DNA of 32,291 nucleotides, taken from assembly GCA_001304315.1 (NCBI GenBank), contig LJUW01000013.1:1-32291 (forward strand), written 5' to 3'. The translations under genes and the position numbers were made by a program. This document shows positions 15,729-24,423 of this stretch, piece by piece (the stretch's first letter is position 1; each line of letters starts with the position of its first letter). Origin of the DNA: a candidate division Zixibacteria bacterium SM23_73_2 (GTDB lineage Bacteria > Zixibacteria > MSB-5A5 > SM23-73-2). A model generated the notes under the pieces. That model had not been told where the DNA came from. It was given only the letters and a program-made list of their open reading frames with translations, and did not search any database.

Positions 15729-17974
15729 TTTTCCAGTCCTATTTTCTTCAGTAGCACAGTAAACCTCGGGTCCGACCGTAGGTTATCGAATCTTGGATCG
15801 ACTTTAAGGTGAAGGTGAATTAACCACACAGATCGGCCCTCATAGGCTTTTTGTAGCCATTCAAAGGCCTGATCTTTCTCTCCAAGGCCTATATAGATCG
15901 TTGCTATGCTGTACGGTGAAACGTAGCGTTGTTTGGATAGCTCCTTCAATTCAGCCAGTACTCTCTGGGCTTCGTCTCTATTACCCGATACTCCATAGGT
16001 GTGCCCTAGCGCACCTATCATTACTGTTATACCTCCAGAAGCGCTTATCCCCTTTTTAAATTCTGCGATGGCGTCCTCGTAAACCTCCTTTTGCTCATAA
16101 GCTAGTCCGAGGACGAAGTGTGCCACCCCAAAGTTTGGATCCATGTCAATTACATTTCGACATTGTTCTATCGCTCGGTCGTACATGCGTGCAATGTAGG
16201 AAATCAATCCCACATCTGTGTTAATGATAAGTGAAAGTGGATCAAGCTCCTGTGCCTGTTTTATCTGTGCGATCGCCTCATTCAGCTGCCCCATCACCGT
16301 CAGAAGCAAAGAATACCGCTGCTTAGCTGTCGCAAAGCCAGGGTTCAACTGGATGGCTCGCTTGAATTCTTGCTTGGCTTCTGACCAGTTCCAATCGTAG
16401 AGGATTCTCACATGTGCCAGTGCCTCGTAAGCCTCCGCGAGCGCGTCATCTATCTCCATTGCCCTCGTCGCGGCTTCCTCTGCTCTTGGTATTGACTCCT
16501 TTGGCGAAAGTATATGGTAGCTACAAAGCAAAGAGTAGCTATCAGCCAATCCAGCATAAGCAAGGGCGTAGTGTGCGTCTTTTTCAATAGCTTTTCTGAG
16601 GTACTCAATGCCTTTCTTCAGACCCTGTTCGGTCCGCTTGCTCCAGAAGTAGCGGCCCTTAAGATACAGGTTATAAGCTTCAATATTATCGGTGTACCGT
16701 TTCACAAGATTTTTCTTCTCTCCTCCTAAGAGCTTGACCTTCAGCTTGTCCACAATCGCCAGAGAGATTTCATCCTGGATGCTAAAGATGTCTTCCATAT
16801 CCCGATCGTATTTCTCGGACCACAGATGGTATCCGTCAGCAACATTTACAAGCTGTGCTGTGATGCGGAGCCTATTCTTTGCTTTGCGTACACTCCCTTC
16901 AAGTACAGTTTGTACCTTGAGCTTCGTACCGATCTCATGAATGTCGTGAGCCTCCCCTTTGAATTGAAATGTCGAGGTTCTTGAAGCCACTTGCAATTTC
17001 TCGATTTTTGTCAATGCGTTGATGAGCTCTTCGGCCATCCCATCACAGAAATATTCCTGATCTTTGTGGGGACTCATATCAACAAAGGGAAGTACGGCGA
17101 TCGAGGGTTTAGACTTTATTTTGGAATCTTGCTCTTTCAAGGCTTTAGCATCCAGCTCCTTTCTGAGGTTTCTTAGATCAGCCAGAATATCTCCAGCGCT
17201 CTGGTACCGTGCATCCAGGTTTTTAGCATACCCTTTATTAATAATTAGCTCCAGTCCCGTTGGCACCTCGCTTCGTAAACTCGTTATCGTTTGGGGGTCT
17301 TCATTCAAAATTGAATAAATCACCGATTGTTCATACTCCCCTTTGAAGGGTAATTGCCCAGTTATCATCTCATATAAGATCACTCCAAAGGAAAAAATAT
17401 CACTTCGGTGATCAACATCTTTGCCTTGTGCTTGTTCAGGGGACATATACTGTACAGTGCCTAAAGTCGTTCCAGTCTTGGTCAGCTTGGTCACACCTTT
17501 CAGTTTCACTAAGCCAAAATCCATTATCTTAACTAAACCCTCATTGGTAAGCATGATGTTGTCTGACTTAATATCCCGATGAACAATGCCTTTCTGGTGA
17601 GCTTTTGATAATCCCTCTGCAATCTGAATACCTACATCTATTATCTTTCTCATACCCCAACTCTCAATCTCCCTCTCTTTGATCATTTCCTTTATGGATT
17701 TACCTTCGATGTATTCCATGCAGATGAAACATTCACCCTCTACTTCGTCTATCTCATAAATGATAGTGATATTAGGATGATTCAAAGCCGATGCTGCTTT
17801 GGCTTCGTGAACAAACCTTGCTTTAGCTCCCTCATTGCACAAAAGATGTTTTGGTAGAAACTTTAAAGCCACAATTCGATCTAGCTTGGTATCCTCAGCT
17901 TTGTAAACAATACCCATACCCCCTTCACCGAGTTTTTCAAGGATTCTGTAATGGGAAACGTTCTTACCAATCAT
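15725..17974 (-). CDS. Soluble Ser/Thr kinase with TolB-like and TPR domains (kinase 3 of operon)
   Basis: A 749-residue kinase. Glycine loop GEGGMG (16-21), Lys38, HRDIKSDN (132-139) and DFG (152-154) are intact. The TolB-like module (about 292-415) has PFVDMSPHKDQEYFCDGM and the VLEGSVRK strand, followed by TPR units up to a closing LLKKIGLEK that matches the end of kinase 4. No membrane helix is found. The kinase domain itself is closest to that of kinase 2 (shared PKHL/PQHL, ASALNH-NIT and YEIDE). The gene follows kinase 2 after 39 bp; no clear ribosome binding site is visible before its ATG. The 4-bp overlap with the next gene suggests matched expression. Target proteins are unknown. Confidence 0.92.
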   Translation of the reverse strand: MIGKNVSHYRILEKLGEGGMGIVYKAEDTKLDRIVALKFLPKHLLCNEGAKARFVHEAKAASALNHPNITIIYEIDEVEGECFICMEYIEGKSIKEMIKEREIESWGMRKIIDVGIQIAEGLSKAHQKGIVHRDIKSDNIMLTNEGLVKIMDFGLVKLKGVTKLTKTGTTLGTVQYMSPEQAQGKDVDHRSDIFSFGVILYEMITGQLPFKGEYEQSVIYSILNEDPQTITSLRSEVPTGLELIINKGYAKNLDARYQSAGDILADLRNLRKELDAKALKEQDSKIKSKPSIAVLPFVDMSPHKDQEYFCDGMAEELINALTKIEKLQVASRTSTFQFKGEAHDIHEIGTKLKVQTVLEGSVRKAKNRLRITAQLVNVADGYHLWSEKYDRDMEDIFSIQDEISLAIVDKLKVKLLGGEKKNLVKRYTDNIEAYNLYLKGRYFWSKRTEQGLKKGIEYLRKAIEKDAHYALAYAGLADSYSLLCSYHILSPKESIPRAEEAATRAMEIDDALAEAYEALAHVRILYDWNWSEAKQEFKRAIQLNPGFATAKQRYSLLLTVMGQLNEAIAQIKQAQELDPLSLIINTDVGLISYIARMYDRAIEQCRNVIDMDPNFGVAHFVLGLAYEQKEVYEDAIAEFKKGISASGGITVMIGALGHTYGVSGNRDEAQRVLAELKELSKQRYVSPYSIATIYIGLGEKDQAFEWLQKAYEGRSVWLIHLHLKVDPRFDNLRSDPRFTVLLKKIGLEK

Positions 17975-18013
17975 GTCTGAATACCGTCTACTGCATACTG
18001 CTTACTCTTGATA

Positions 18014-20941
18014 TTAGCTTTCAATTTTCAATCTCTCCAATCTCTTTTTGGCATCCTCAACCTCAGCTATTCCCGGGTCAGCCTCTTTCATGATATCAAG
18101 ATATTTCTCATATTGACCTATCGCCTTTTTATCCCAGCCCGATTTCTCGTAGGTGATTGCTAAGAAATAGGGGATTTTGAAGGAGAAGATAGGATTTCTA
18201 ACACTGGAGAGGATATTCCACTTTAAAAGCTCTTCAAATTTCTGCACAGCATCGCCTATCATATCCTTTTCAAGATAGGTTTTTGCCAGCCAGAAATTCA
18301 CCCTGTAACTATCTTTCTCCCTTTGGGCAAGCTCTGCGATCTCCTTTAAGGCTTGGTCAAAGTCATTCCCATAATACTTTATCATAAATTCCAGAAGATA
18401 CCATGATAACTTCTCAGTTTCCGTTTTATCCTTTATTTCCTCTTTAACCTCATTTGATATTTTTTGGGCACTGTCTATTTGCCCTGTCATAGCCAGCAAA
18501 ATTCCATAATGAGCTTTGGTCATATAAAGGATCTCAGGGAAGACTTTTTTCATGAGCTCGATCGTTTTTTTACCATTTTGCTGTGCTTTTTCAAATTCCT
18601 TTCTCTCTATATAGACTAAAGCTGCAGAGTAATGCTTATCTATCTGCTGTATGTATTGCTTGTCCAGCTCATCTGCTGCTATGCCTTGCTTCAATACCTT
18701 CAAGGCTGAATTGTACTTGCCCCGGGATAGAGGAATCAGGGCGAGGTCAAGTCGGGAAAGCGATTTATCGCCTTTTCCGCCGACATCGCTATATTTATTA
18801 AAATATTTCTCAGCCATATCATATTCTCTTTTGTATAGATACATCAACCCCAATTTCTCAATGCTGGCTTCGAAATCGGGCTTTATCTCTAAGGCTTTGT
18901 TATAGGAGTCTATGGCTTTGTCAGCCTCTGCATGGTGGGCATAGATATCCCCTCTTGAATCATAGGGATTGGCGTCTTCTGGTGCTAATTCTACGTATTT
19001 ATTAATGGACCGAATGGCTTCATCATACTTGCCAGCTGCATCATAGGTGTAAGCCAGGATATTGTATGCATCTTTATACAGCGGGTCGAGCTCGATCACT
19101 TTATTTAAACCGATAATAGTTTCCTGGTAATTCCCCATGGTGCGGTTAACAAGAGCCAAATTATAATGAGCCATCTTTTCATCAGGATAGAGCTTTACCA
19201 TCTGTTCCAGGATCTGTTTGGTTTCAATAGTTTTTCCTCGGAACATCTGATACCAAGCATCGATTAAATATTTTTCTTTCTTGGACACATGATCCGAAAA
19301 TTCGAATGCTTTTTCCACATATGCTTTTGCTTTTACGTCATCGTGAAGACTCGAGTAGCAAAAGGTTAGCTTCAGATAAGCGCTGGCAAAAGTTGTATCG
19401 ATGTTTGTAGCCTTTTCGAATTTATCCGCTGCCTCCTTCATATAAAGTTTATTGAAAAGCTCGATTCCCTCAAGATAAAACCTTAAAGCTTCAGGGGAGT
19501 GAGTAGTTATATCTGCTATTGGTTTTTCCTCTTCTTTTTGAGCCAGGGCAGGCAGCTCCAAATCCTTTTTTATCTCACGGGAAAGATTATCTATTAAGGG
19601 AAAGATATTGGAACCATTGGGTCCTGCTACCCTCTGGGAGGCAACGATATTTCCACTTTCCACGTCCACCAGCTGGGAGGTGATAACCAGATCGGGCTGG
19701 GTTGAGAGTATCTTACCTAAAAGCATGTATTTTGCCTGGGCTTTTCGAGCTATCTCGTAAGCAACTGTTTTATCTATGAATTTCACTCCCTCTTTTCCCA
19801 TCATTTTCAGTATGTCGAAAAGTCTCTGGCTGGAGACCACCCTCATGTATTGGGATTCAGAAAGATCGGTTATCAGAAGCTCGGATACCATCTCCCCGAT
19901 TTTGTTTTTGTCCTCTTTGTCTTTAAGATTCTCAAAATACATAATGGCTAAGGTATTCTCATGTGCAATTAAACTCTTTTCAGTAACAACACCTAAATTG
20001 GAAAATTTGAGAATTACAAAAAACAATGCAATTATTAAAGCAGCTGATGCGGGGACCAAAAACGGGAGAAGCTTTTTGGTCCTGGGTGCCTTTGGCTGCA
20101 CTTGGATTTTAGTGGTTTTTACATATTCTAAGTTTTTCTTCTCATGCCTCAGATCCGCCAGAAGGTCATCTATGTGTTGATACCTTTCATCCTTCTCCTT
20201 GGCTAAAGCTTTGGAGATAAATCTTTCCAAATCTGGTGAGACCTTATCGTTGTATCTGGCTGAAGGCTGAGGTTCTTCGTTCAGGATCGAATAGATTATG
20301 GCTGCCAGGTGTTCCCCCCCAAAAGGCAATCTTTTTGCTAAAAGCTCGTACAGAACCACTCCGAAGGAGAAAATGTCTGAGCGGTGATCCACCTCCTCTC
20401 CGGATGCCTGCTCCGGCGACATGTAGGCAGCAGTGCCCAGGGTGGAACGGGTCTGAGTCAGTTTTTCAGCTCCCTTGAGCTTGGCCAGACCAAAGTCGGT
20501 TATCTTCACCTGTCCCCGGGAGGTAAGCATGATGTTCTCGGATTTTATGTCCCGGTGAACGATCCCCTTCTCATGAGCTAAGGTCAAAGCCTCGCATACC
20601 TGTATCCCTATATCCAAAACCTTCTTTATTGGCAGTGTCTCTTTTTCAATTAACCTCTTTAGGGTCTTGCCCTGGATATACTCCATAGCTATAAAAGTCT
20701 GTCCCTGGAACTCGTCGATCTCATAGATGGTGGTGATGTTGGAATGATTCAAAGCTGAAGCAGTTTTGGCCTCGTGTATGAACCTTTCCTTTTCAACCGC
20801 TTCGTAGGTAAGATGCTGGGGTAAGAATTTTAAGGCTACCATACGGTCTAATTTAGTATCCCGGGCTTTGTAGACCACCCCCATTCCACCTTCCCCTATC
20901 TTCTCTAAGATGCTATAATGAGAAACTGTTTTTCCAACCAT
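18014..20941 (-). CDS. Membrane-anchored Ser/Thr kinase with divergent TolB/FlgO-like and TPR domains (kinase 2)
   Basis: A 975-residue protein. The cytoplasmic kinase domain (about 9-272) carries GEGGMG, Lys38, HRDIKSEN (129-136) and DFG (149-151). A single membrane helix follows (about 291-311), so the C-terminal part should face the periplasm. It begins with a TolB/FlgO-like domain starting TLAIMYFENLKDKED that differs clearly from the SIAVLPF type of the other three kinases, and continues with a long TPR array. Its closing motif EVEDAKKRLERLKIES matches the end of kinase 1. The layout suggests a receptor kinase whose outer TPR region senses a ligand or protein. It follows kinase 1 after 18 bp, with a weak AGAG ribosome binding site. 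Confidence 0.92.
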   Translation of the reverse strand: MVGKTVSHYSILEKIGEGGMGVVYKARDTKLDRMVALKFLPQHLTYEAVEKERFIHEAKTASALNHSNITTIYEIDEFQGQTFIAMEYIQGKTLKRLIEKETLPIKKVLDIGIQVCEALTLAHEKGIVHRDIKSENIMLTSRGQVKITDFGLAKLKGAEKLTQTRSTLGTAAYMSPEQASGEEVDHRSDIFSFGVVLYELLAKRLPFGGEHLAAIIYSILNEEPQPSARYNDKVSPDLERFISKALAKEKDERYQHIDDLLADLRHEKKNLEYVKTTKIQVQPKAPRTKKLLPFLVPASAALIIALFFVILKFSNLGVVTEKSLIAHENTLAIMYFENLKDKEDKNKIGEMVSELLITDLSESQYMRVVSSQRLFDILKMMGKEGVKFIDKTVAYEIARKAQAKYMLLGKILSTQPDLVITSQLVDVESGNIVASQRVAGPNGSNIFPLIDNLSREIKKDLELPALAQKEEEKPIADITTHSPEALRFYLEGIELFNKLYMKEAADKFEKATNIDTTFASAYLKLTFCYSSLHDDVKAKAYVEKAFEFSDHVSKKEKYLIDAWYQMFRGKTIETKQILEQMVKLYPDEKMAHYNLALVNRTMGNYQETIIGLNKVIELDPLYKDAYNILAYTYDAAGKYDEAIRSINKYVELAPEDANPYDSRGDIYAHHAEADKAIDSYNKALEIKPDFEASIEKLGLMYLYKREYDMAEKYFNKYSDVGGKGDKSLSRLDLALIPLSRGKYNSALKVLKQGIAADELDKQYIQQIDKHYSAALVYIERKEFEKAQQNGKKTIELMKKVFPEILYMTKAHYGILLAMTGQIDSAQKISNEVKEEIKDKTETEKLSWYLLEFMIKYYGNDFDQALKEIAELAQREKDSYRVNFWLAKTYLEKDMIGDAVQKFEELLKWNILSSVRNPIFSFKIPYFLAITYEKSGWDKKAIGQYEKYLDIMKEADPGIAEVEDAKKRLERLKIES

Positions 20942-20959
20942 ATATTTTAATCTCTGCCA

Positions 20960-23900
20960 TCAACTTTTAATTTTCAATTGGCTGAGCCTGCTCTTAGCAT
21001 CTTCTACTTCAGGGATATCCGGATCAGCATCTTTCCAGTAGTTGAGAAACTCCTGGTATTGTTCGATGGCTTCCTTGTTCTGTCCGGTTCGCTGATAAGC
21101 CAATCCCAAAGTGTAATGTGCTTTAACTGACCAGACGGGAAATTGTGTTCTTGCCTCATCGTATCTTAAGATTACCTTATCCAGCACCTTTACAGCTTCT
21201 TCAGGTTGATCGTTCTCCAGATAGGCTAGACCGAGAAAATAGTGTATTGGAAAAAGTGGCATCGAGCCTTCCCAAATTCCTCTTTTAAAATGAGCGATTG
21301 CTACCTCTCTATTTCCTTTGATCAGCTCAACAAAACCCAAAACTCGCCAGTACTCACGCATTGCAGGTAAATCTTTTTCGTCGATATCCTGTCTCCATGA
21401 TCTGAGAACTTGGTCAGCTTCTGTGAATTGTCCGCGCATTACCCAAATAACGGCGTAGCCATTTCGCAACTTAATCGGATCCTCGGGATCAAGCTTCTTT
21501 TGAATTTCTGTTAGGGCTTCAAGTTCGTTTAAAGCTTGATCGAGGTCGTTTTTCTCCAGATAAATAAAAAGCTTGAGGTTGTGTTTATTGGCTTCATACC
21601 ATCCCTCCAGCTGTTCTTTCCTGTCAGCCTGAATACCTTCATCCAAAACACTAAGAGCTTGTTCAAACTTACCCTGAAATATGGGGATAAAAGCCGAGAC
21701 AGTTCTTGCCGTTGTGCGGATATGTTCATTCTCGCTGGTCATTGCTTTTTTAATCATCTCTTCAGCCTTCGGATACTCTCTTGAAAAAAGATATGCCTGA
21801 GTTAGCTTGTGTGAACTTGTGGCGAAGTTCGGATCTTTCTCCACAGCCTTTTCATAGTTTTTGATCGCCAGTTCGAGTTTCCCATTCAGAGCATATATAT
21901 CACCACGGGTATCGTAAGAATTCGCTTCCTCAGGCGCCAGTTGAATCAACTTATTGGCGGCTTCGATAGCTTTGTCTAAATCTCCCATTTCGTTATAAAT
22001 GTATGCCAGTTGATTATAATAGGTGGTCAGGTAAGCAGAATCTGCCTGAACGGTCTTAGTAAGGACCTGGATCGCTTCTTCCGCTTGTTTTATCGAGCGT
22101 AAAAAAACAACATAGACGGTGTATGTCACAGTTCTTTGGGGTTCGATCTCGATAGCACGCTCAAATAACTCTTTAGCTTTAAGAGTATCCCCGTACGTTC
22201 CTTTCTTGGATGCCAGATTAGTGAGTATAACTACAGAAAGAGGGTTCAATTCATAAGCGATTTCAAGCTCTTTCAAGCCTTGCTTTTTTTTACCGGTGTT
22301 GTCCAGCATTATAGAATACCAGTAATGAGCATAAGCGTAGCCGGGATTAAGTTCAATAGCCCTAACGAATTCCTTCTCAGCATCTTCAGTTTCTTTATAA
22401 CCAGATTCCATTCCAAGAATTAATCCCAGCGATGCATGGGCTTCAGCTAATTTATCATCGAGTTTTAACGCCTTCAGAGCAGCCTCCTTTGCTTTTGGAA
22501 GCACTTCTTCAAGGGGGGTGCCCACATTGCTGGGAAGCACAGAGTATGCATCGGCCAATCCAGCATAAGCTAAGGCATAGTTGGAATCCAGCTGGATTGC
22601 TTTCTTGAAGTACTCTATCGCTTTCATCAGGTGTTCTTCAGTTCTTTTGTTCCACAGGAAACGACCCTGAACGTATGCATTGTAAGCTTCCAGATTATCG
22701 GTATAGCGTCTGACAAAAGTGGATTTATCTTTACCCAGAAGCTTGATTTTCATAACGTCAACGATTGCCTGAGAGATGTCATCCTGGATGGCGAAGATGC
22801 TTTTAAGTTCCCGGTCGTAGGTTTGTGACCAGAGGTGGGCATCGTCTGCTACATTAATCAACTGAGCGTTAACCCGGATTCTTTTGTCCTCTTTTTGAAT
22901 GCTTCCTTCCAGAATGGCGGAGACACCTAATTCATCTCCAATCTTTTTTATGTCCCGGTCCGGGCTTTTATAGCGCATCGCCGAGGTCATGGAGATGATC
23001 TTCAGATCTTTAAGCCCGGTGAGTTTACCGATTATGGCTTCGGTCATCCCGTCGCAGAAGTATTCCTGATCCTTTTTAGGGCTTAAGTCCCGGAAAGGCA
23101 AAACCGCAATCGAGTTTTGCCATTCGGCTACGGCTATCATTTCAACTCCCAGCATCATCGGTCTCTGTTTTACTCCAAAAAAGAGGTAGCTGGTGATCAG
23201 AACTAAAGCTATCAGAGAAATGATACCTACAACCAAAAACGGTTTAGGACGTTTTCTGGCTGGAACTCGAAAGGCGGTCTTGGATGAGGTGGTTGTATCT
23301 GGTGTTAATTCCATCTGTACTCTTCGGAGATCGACGATCAATTCGTCCGCATGCTGGTAACGCTGATCTGGACTTTTTGCCAGAGCCTTGTTCACAATCA
23401 TTTCAAGCTCCACGGGGACGCCAGTTCGCAGCGCAGTGATGGGCACCGGCTCCTCATTCAGGATTGAATAGACCACCGCCTGATCGTAGTCACCCTTGAA
23501 GGGGCGTTGACCGACGGTCATCTCGTATATAAGAACCCCCAGAGACCAGATGTCGGTTCGGCGATCCACCACTTCTCCCTTTGCCTGCTCGGGAGACATA
23601 TAAGCAGCTGTGCCCATGGTTGTTTCGGTCGTGGTGATCTGGGCCCCACCTGCCAATTTAGCTAAACCGAAATCCATGATTTTAGTCTGCCCTTTTTCGG
23701 TTAGCATAATGTTGGCGCTTTTGATGTCCCGATGAACAATCCCTTTTTCATGGGCTTCCTGCAAACCCTCTGCAACCTGAAGAGCGATGGCAAGAGCTTC
23801 GGTTAATCTCAGCGGTCCCGATTCGATCCTATCTTTTAGATTCTGGCCCTGGACGTAGGCCATGGCGATAAAAGTTTGCCCTTCAGCCTGGTCAATTTCG

Positions 23901-24118
23901 TGGATGGTGCAGATATTAGGGTGATCCAATGAAGCAGCTGCCTGCGCCTCGGTGAAAAAACGGGTTTTATCCTCTTGGCTTCCCAGAGCTTGAGGAGTAA
24001 GGAATTTCAGGGCAACGGTGCGCTTGAGCTTGGTGTCCTCTGTTTTGTACACCACCCCCATTCCACCCTCACCTAATTTCTCCAAAATTCGATAATGGGA
24101 TATGGTTTTGCCTATCAT
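20960..24118 (-). CDS. Membrane-anchored Ser/Thr kinase with TolB-like and TPR domains (kinase 1, operon leader)
   Basis: A 1052-residue protein from the ATG at 24118. A GTG at 24127 would add three residues, but it overlaps the ribosome binding site GGAGGTG (24125-24131), and all paralogues begin MIGK or MVGK, so the ATG is preferred. The kinase domain (about 9-272) has GEGGMG, Lys38, HRDIKSAN (129-136) and DFG (149-151). A membrane helix (about 293-315) precedes a TolB-like module (about 335-460; SIAVLPFRDLSPKKDQEYF) and a long TPR array ending EVEDAKSRLSQLKIKS. The kinase end is most like kinase 4 and the TPR end most like kinase 2. The start codon overlaps the stop of a short upstream frame made from a broken kinase start, an unusual coupling arrangement. 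Confidence 0.92.
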   Translation of the reverse strand: MIGKTISHYRILEKLGEGGMGVVYKTEDTKLKRTVALKFLTPQALGSQEDKTRFFTEAQAAASLDHPNICTIHEIDQAEGQTFIAMAYVQGQNLKDRIESGPLRLTEALAIALQVAEGLQEAHEKGIVHRDIKSANIMLTEKGQTKIMDFGLAKLAGGAQITTTETTMGTAAYMSPEQAKGEVVDRRTDIWSLGVLIYEMTVGQRPFKGDYDQAVVYSILNEEPVPITALRTGVPVELEMIVNKALAKSPDQRYQHADELIVDLRRVQMELTPDTTTSSKTAFRVPARKRPKPFLVVGIISLIALVLITSYLFFGVKQRPMMLGVEMIAVAEWQNSIAVLPFRDLSPKKDQEYFCDGMTEAIIGKLTGLKDLKIISMTSAMRYKSPDRDIKKIGDELGVSAILEGSIQKEDKRIRVNAQLINVADDAHLWSQTYDRELKSIFAIQDDISQAIVDVMKIKLLGKDKSTFVRRYTDNLEAYNAYVQGRFLWNKRTEEHLMKAIEYFKKAIQLDSNYALAYAGLADAYSVLPSNVGTPLEEVLPKAKEAALKALKLDDKLAEAHASLGLILGMESGYKETEDAEKEFVRAIELNPGYAYAHYWYSIMLDNTGKKKQGLKELEIAYELNPLSVVILTNLASKKGTYGDTLKAKELFERAIEIEPQRTVTYTVYVVFLRSIKQAEEAIQVLTKTVQADSAYLTTYYNQLAYIYNEMGDLDKAIEAANKLIQLAPEEANSYDTRGDIYALNGKLELAIKNYEKAVEKDPNFATSSHKLTQAYLFSREYPKAEEMIKKAMTSENEHIRTTARTVSAFIPIFQGKFEQALSVLDEGIQADRKEQLEGWYEANKHNLKLFIYLEKNDLDQALNELEALTEIQKKLDPEDPIKLRNGYAVIWVMRGQFTEADQVLRSWRQDIDEKDLPAMREYWRVLGFVELIKGNREVAIAHFKRGIWEGSMPLFPIHYFLGLAYLENDQPEEAVKVLDKVILRYDEARTQFPVWSVKAHYTLGLAYQRTGQNKEAIEQYQEFLNYWKDADPDIPEVEDAKSRLSQLKIKS

Positions 24119-24219
24119 AGACCACACCTCCCGCCTTTGCTTCGCTTCAGCGGGACAGGCATTCCGCCCTCGCCTAACTTCTCTAAAATCTTATAATGAG
24201 AAATGGTTTTACCTATCAT
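24115..24219 (-). pseudogene. Remnant kinase N-terminus forming a 34-codon upstream frame
   Basis: From ATG 24219, the first 20 codons read MIGKTISHYKILEKLGEGGM, the standard start and glycine loop of this kinase family. Then 14 unrelated codons run through a CCCGC/GCGGG repeat and end at TGA 24117-24115, which overlaps the ATG of kinase 1 as ATGA. The nucleotides differ from kinase 1 and from kinase 4 at about ten of the 60 positions each, so it is not a fresh copy of either; it looks like the stub of a fifth, lost kinase gene. The repeat can form a 6-bp hairpin (24129-24134 with 24150-24155) whose arm covers part of the kinase 1 ribosome binding site. Ribosomes finishing this frame would open that hairpin. 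Confidence 0.75.
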
Positions 24220-24250
24220 CTCTTTTAAAGTAAGTTATTCTTTTTCATCT

Positions 24251-24278
24251 AATTAAACGAAAGAATTCCGCTTGTCAA
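24251..24278 (-). promoter_or_regulatory. Promoter for the kinase operon
   Basis: On the minus strand, TTGACA (24278-24273), a 16-base spacer and TTAATT (24256-24251). It lies just upstream of the remnant kinase start at 24219, so the transcript would begin about 25 bases before the remnant frame. The rest of the gap 24220-24423 holds a weak hairpin and no gene. Confidence 0.5.
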
Positions 24279-24377
24279 TGAAAAAACTTTAAGGGGAAAA
24301 GGATATCGAGCCAGAGGGTGATTTGCAGTAATTAATGCATCTAAAGGCTATTTGCTATCTTTGATCTGGCATCAGAT

Positions 24378-24402
24378 AAAAAGCTCACTTCAAGCGAGTT
24401 TT
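24378..24402 (-). terminator. Weak terminator after the serpin operon
   Basis: Read on the minus strand, CTCGC pairs with GTGAG (one G-T pair) across a TTGAA loop, with A-T pairs outside after one mismatch, then a T-run. It lies about 20 bases past the last serpin stop. The stem is short, so read-through into the kinase operon is possible. Confidence 0.4.
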
Positions 24403-24423
24403 AGAACAAATCTTATTCAGATA

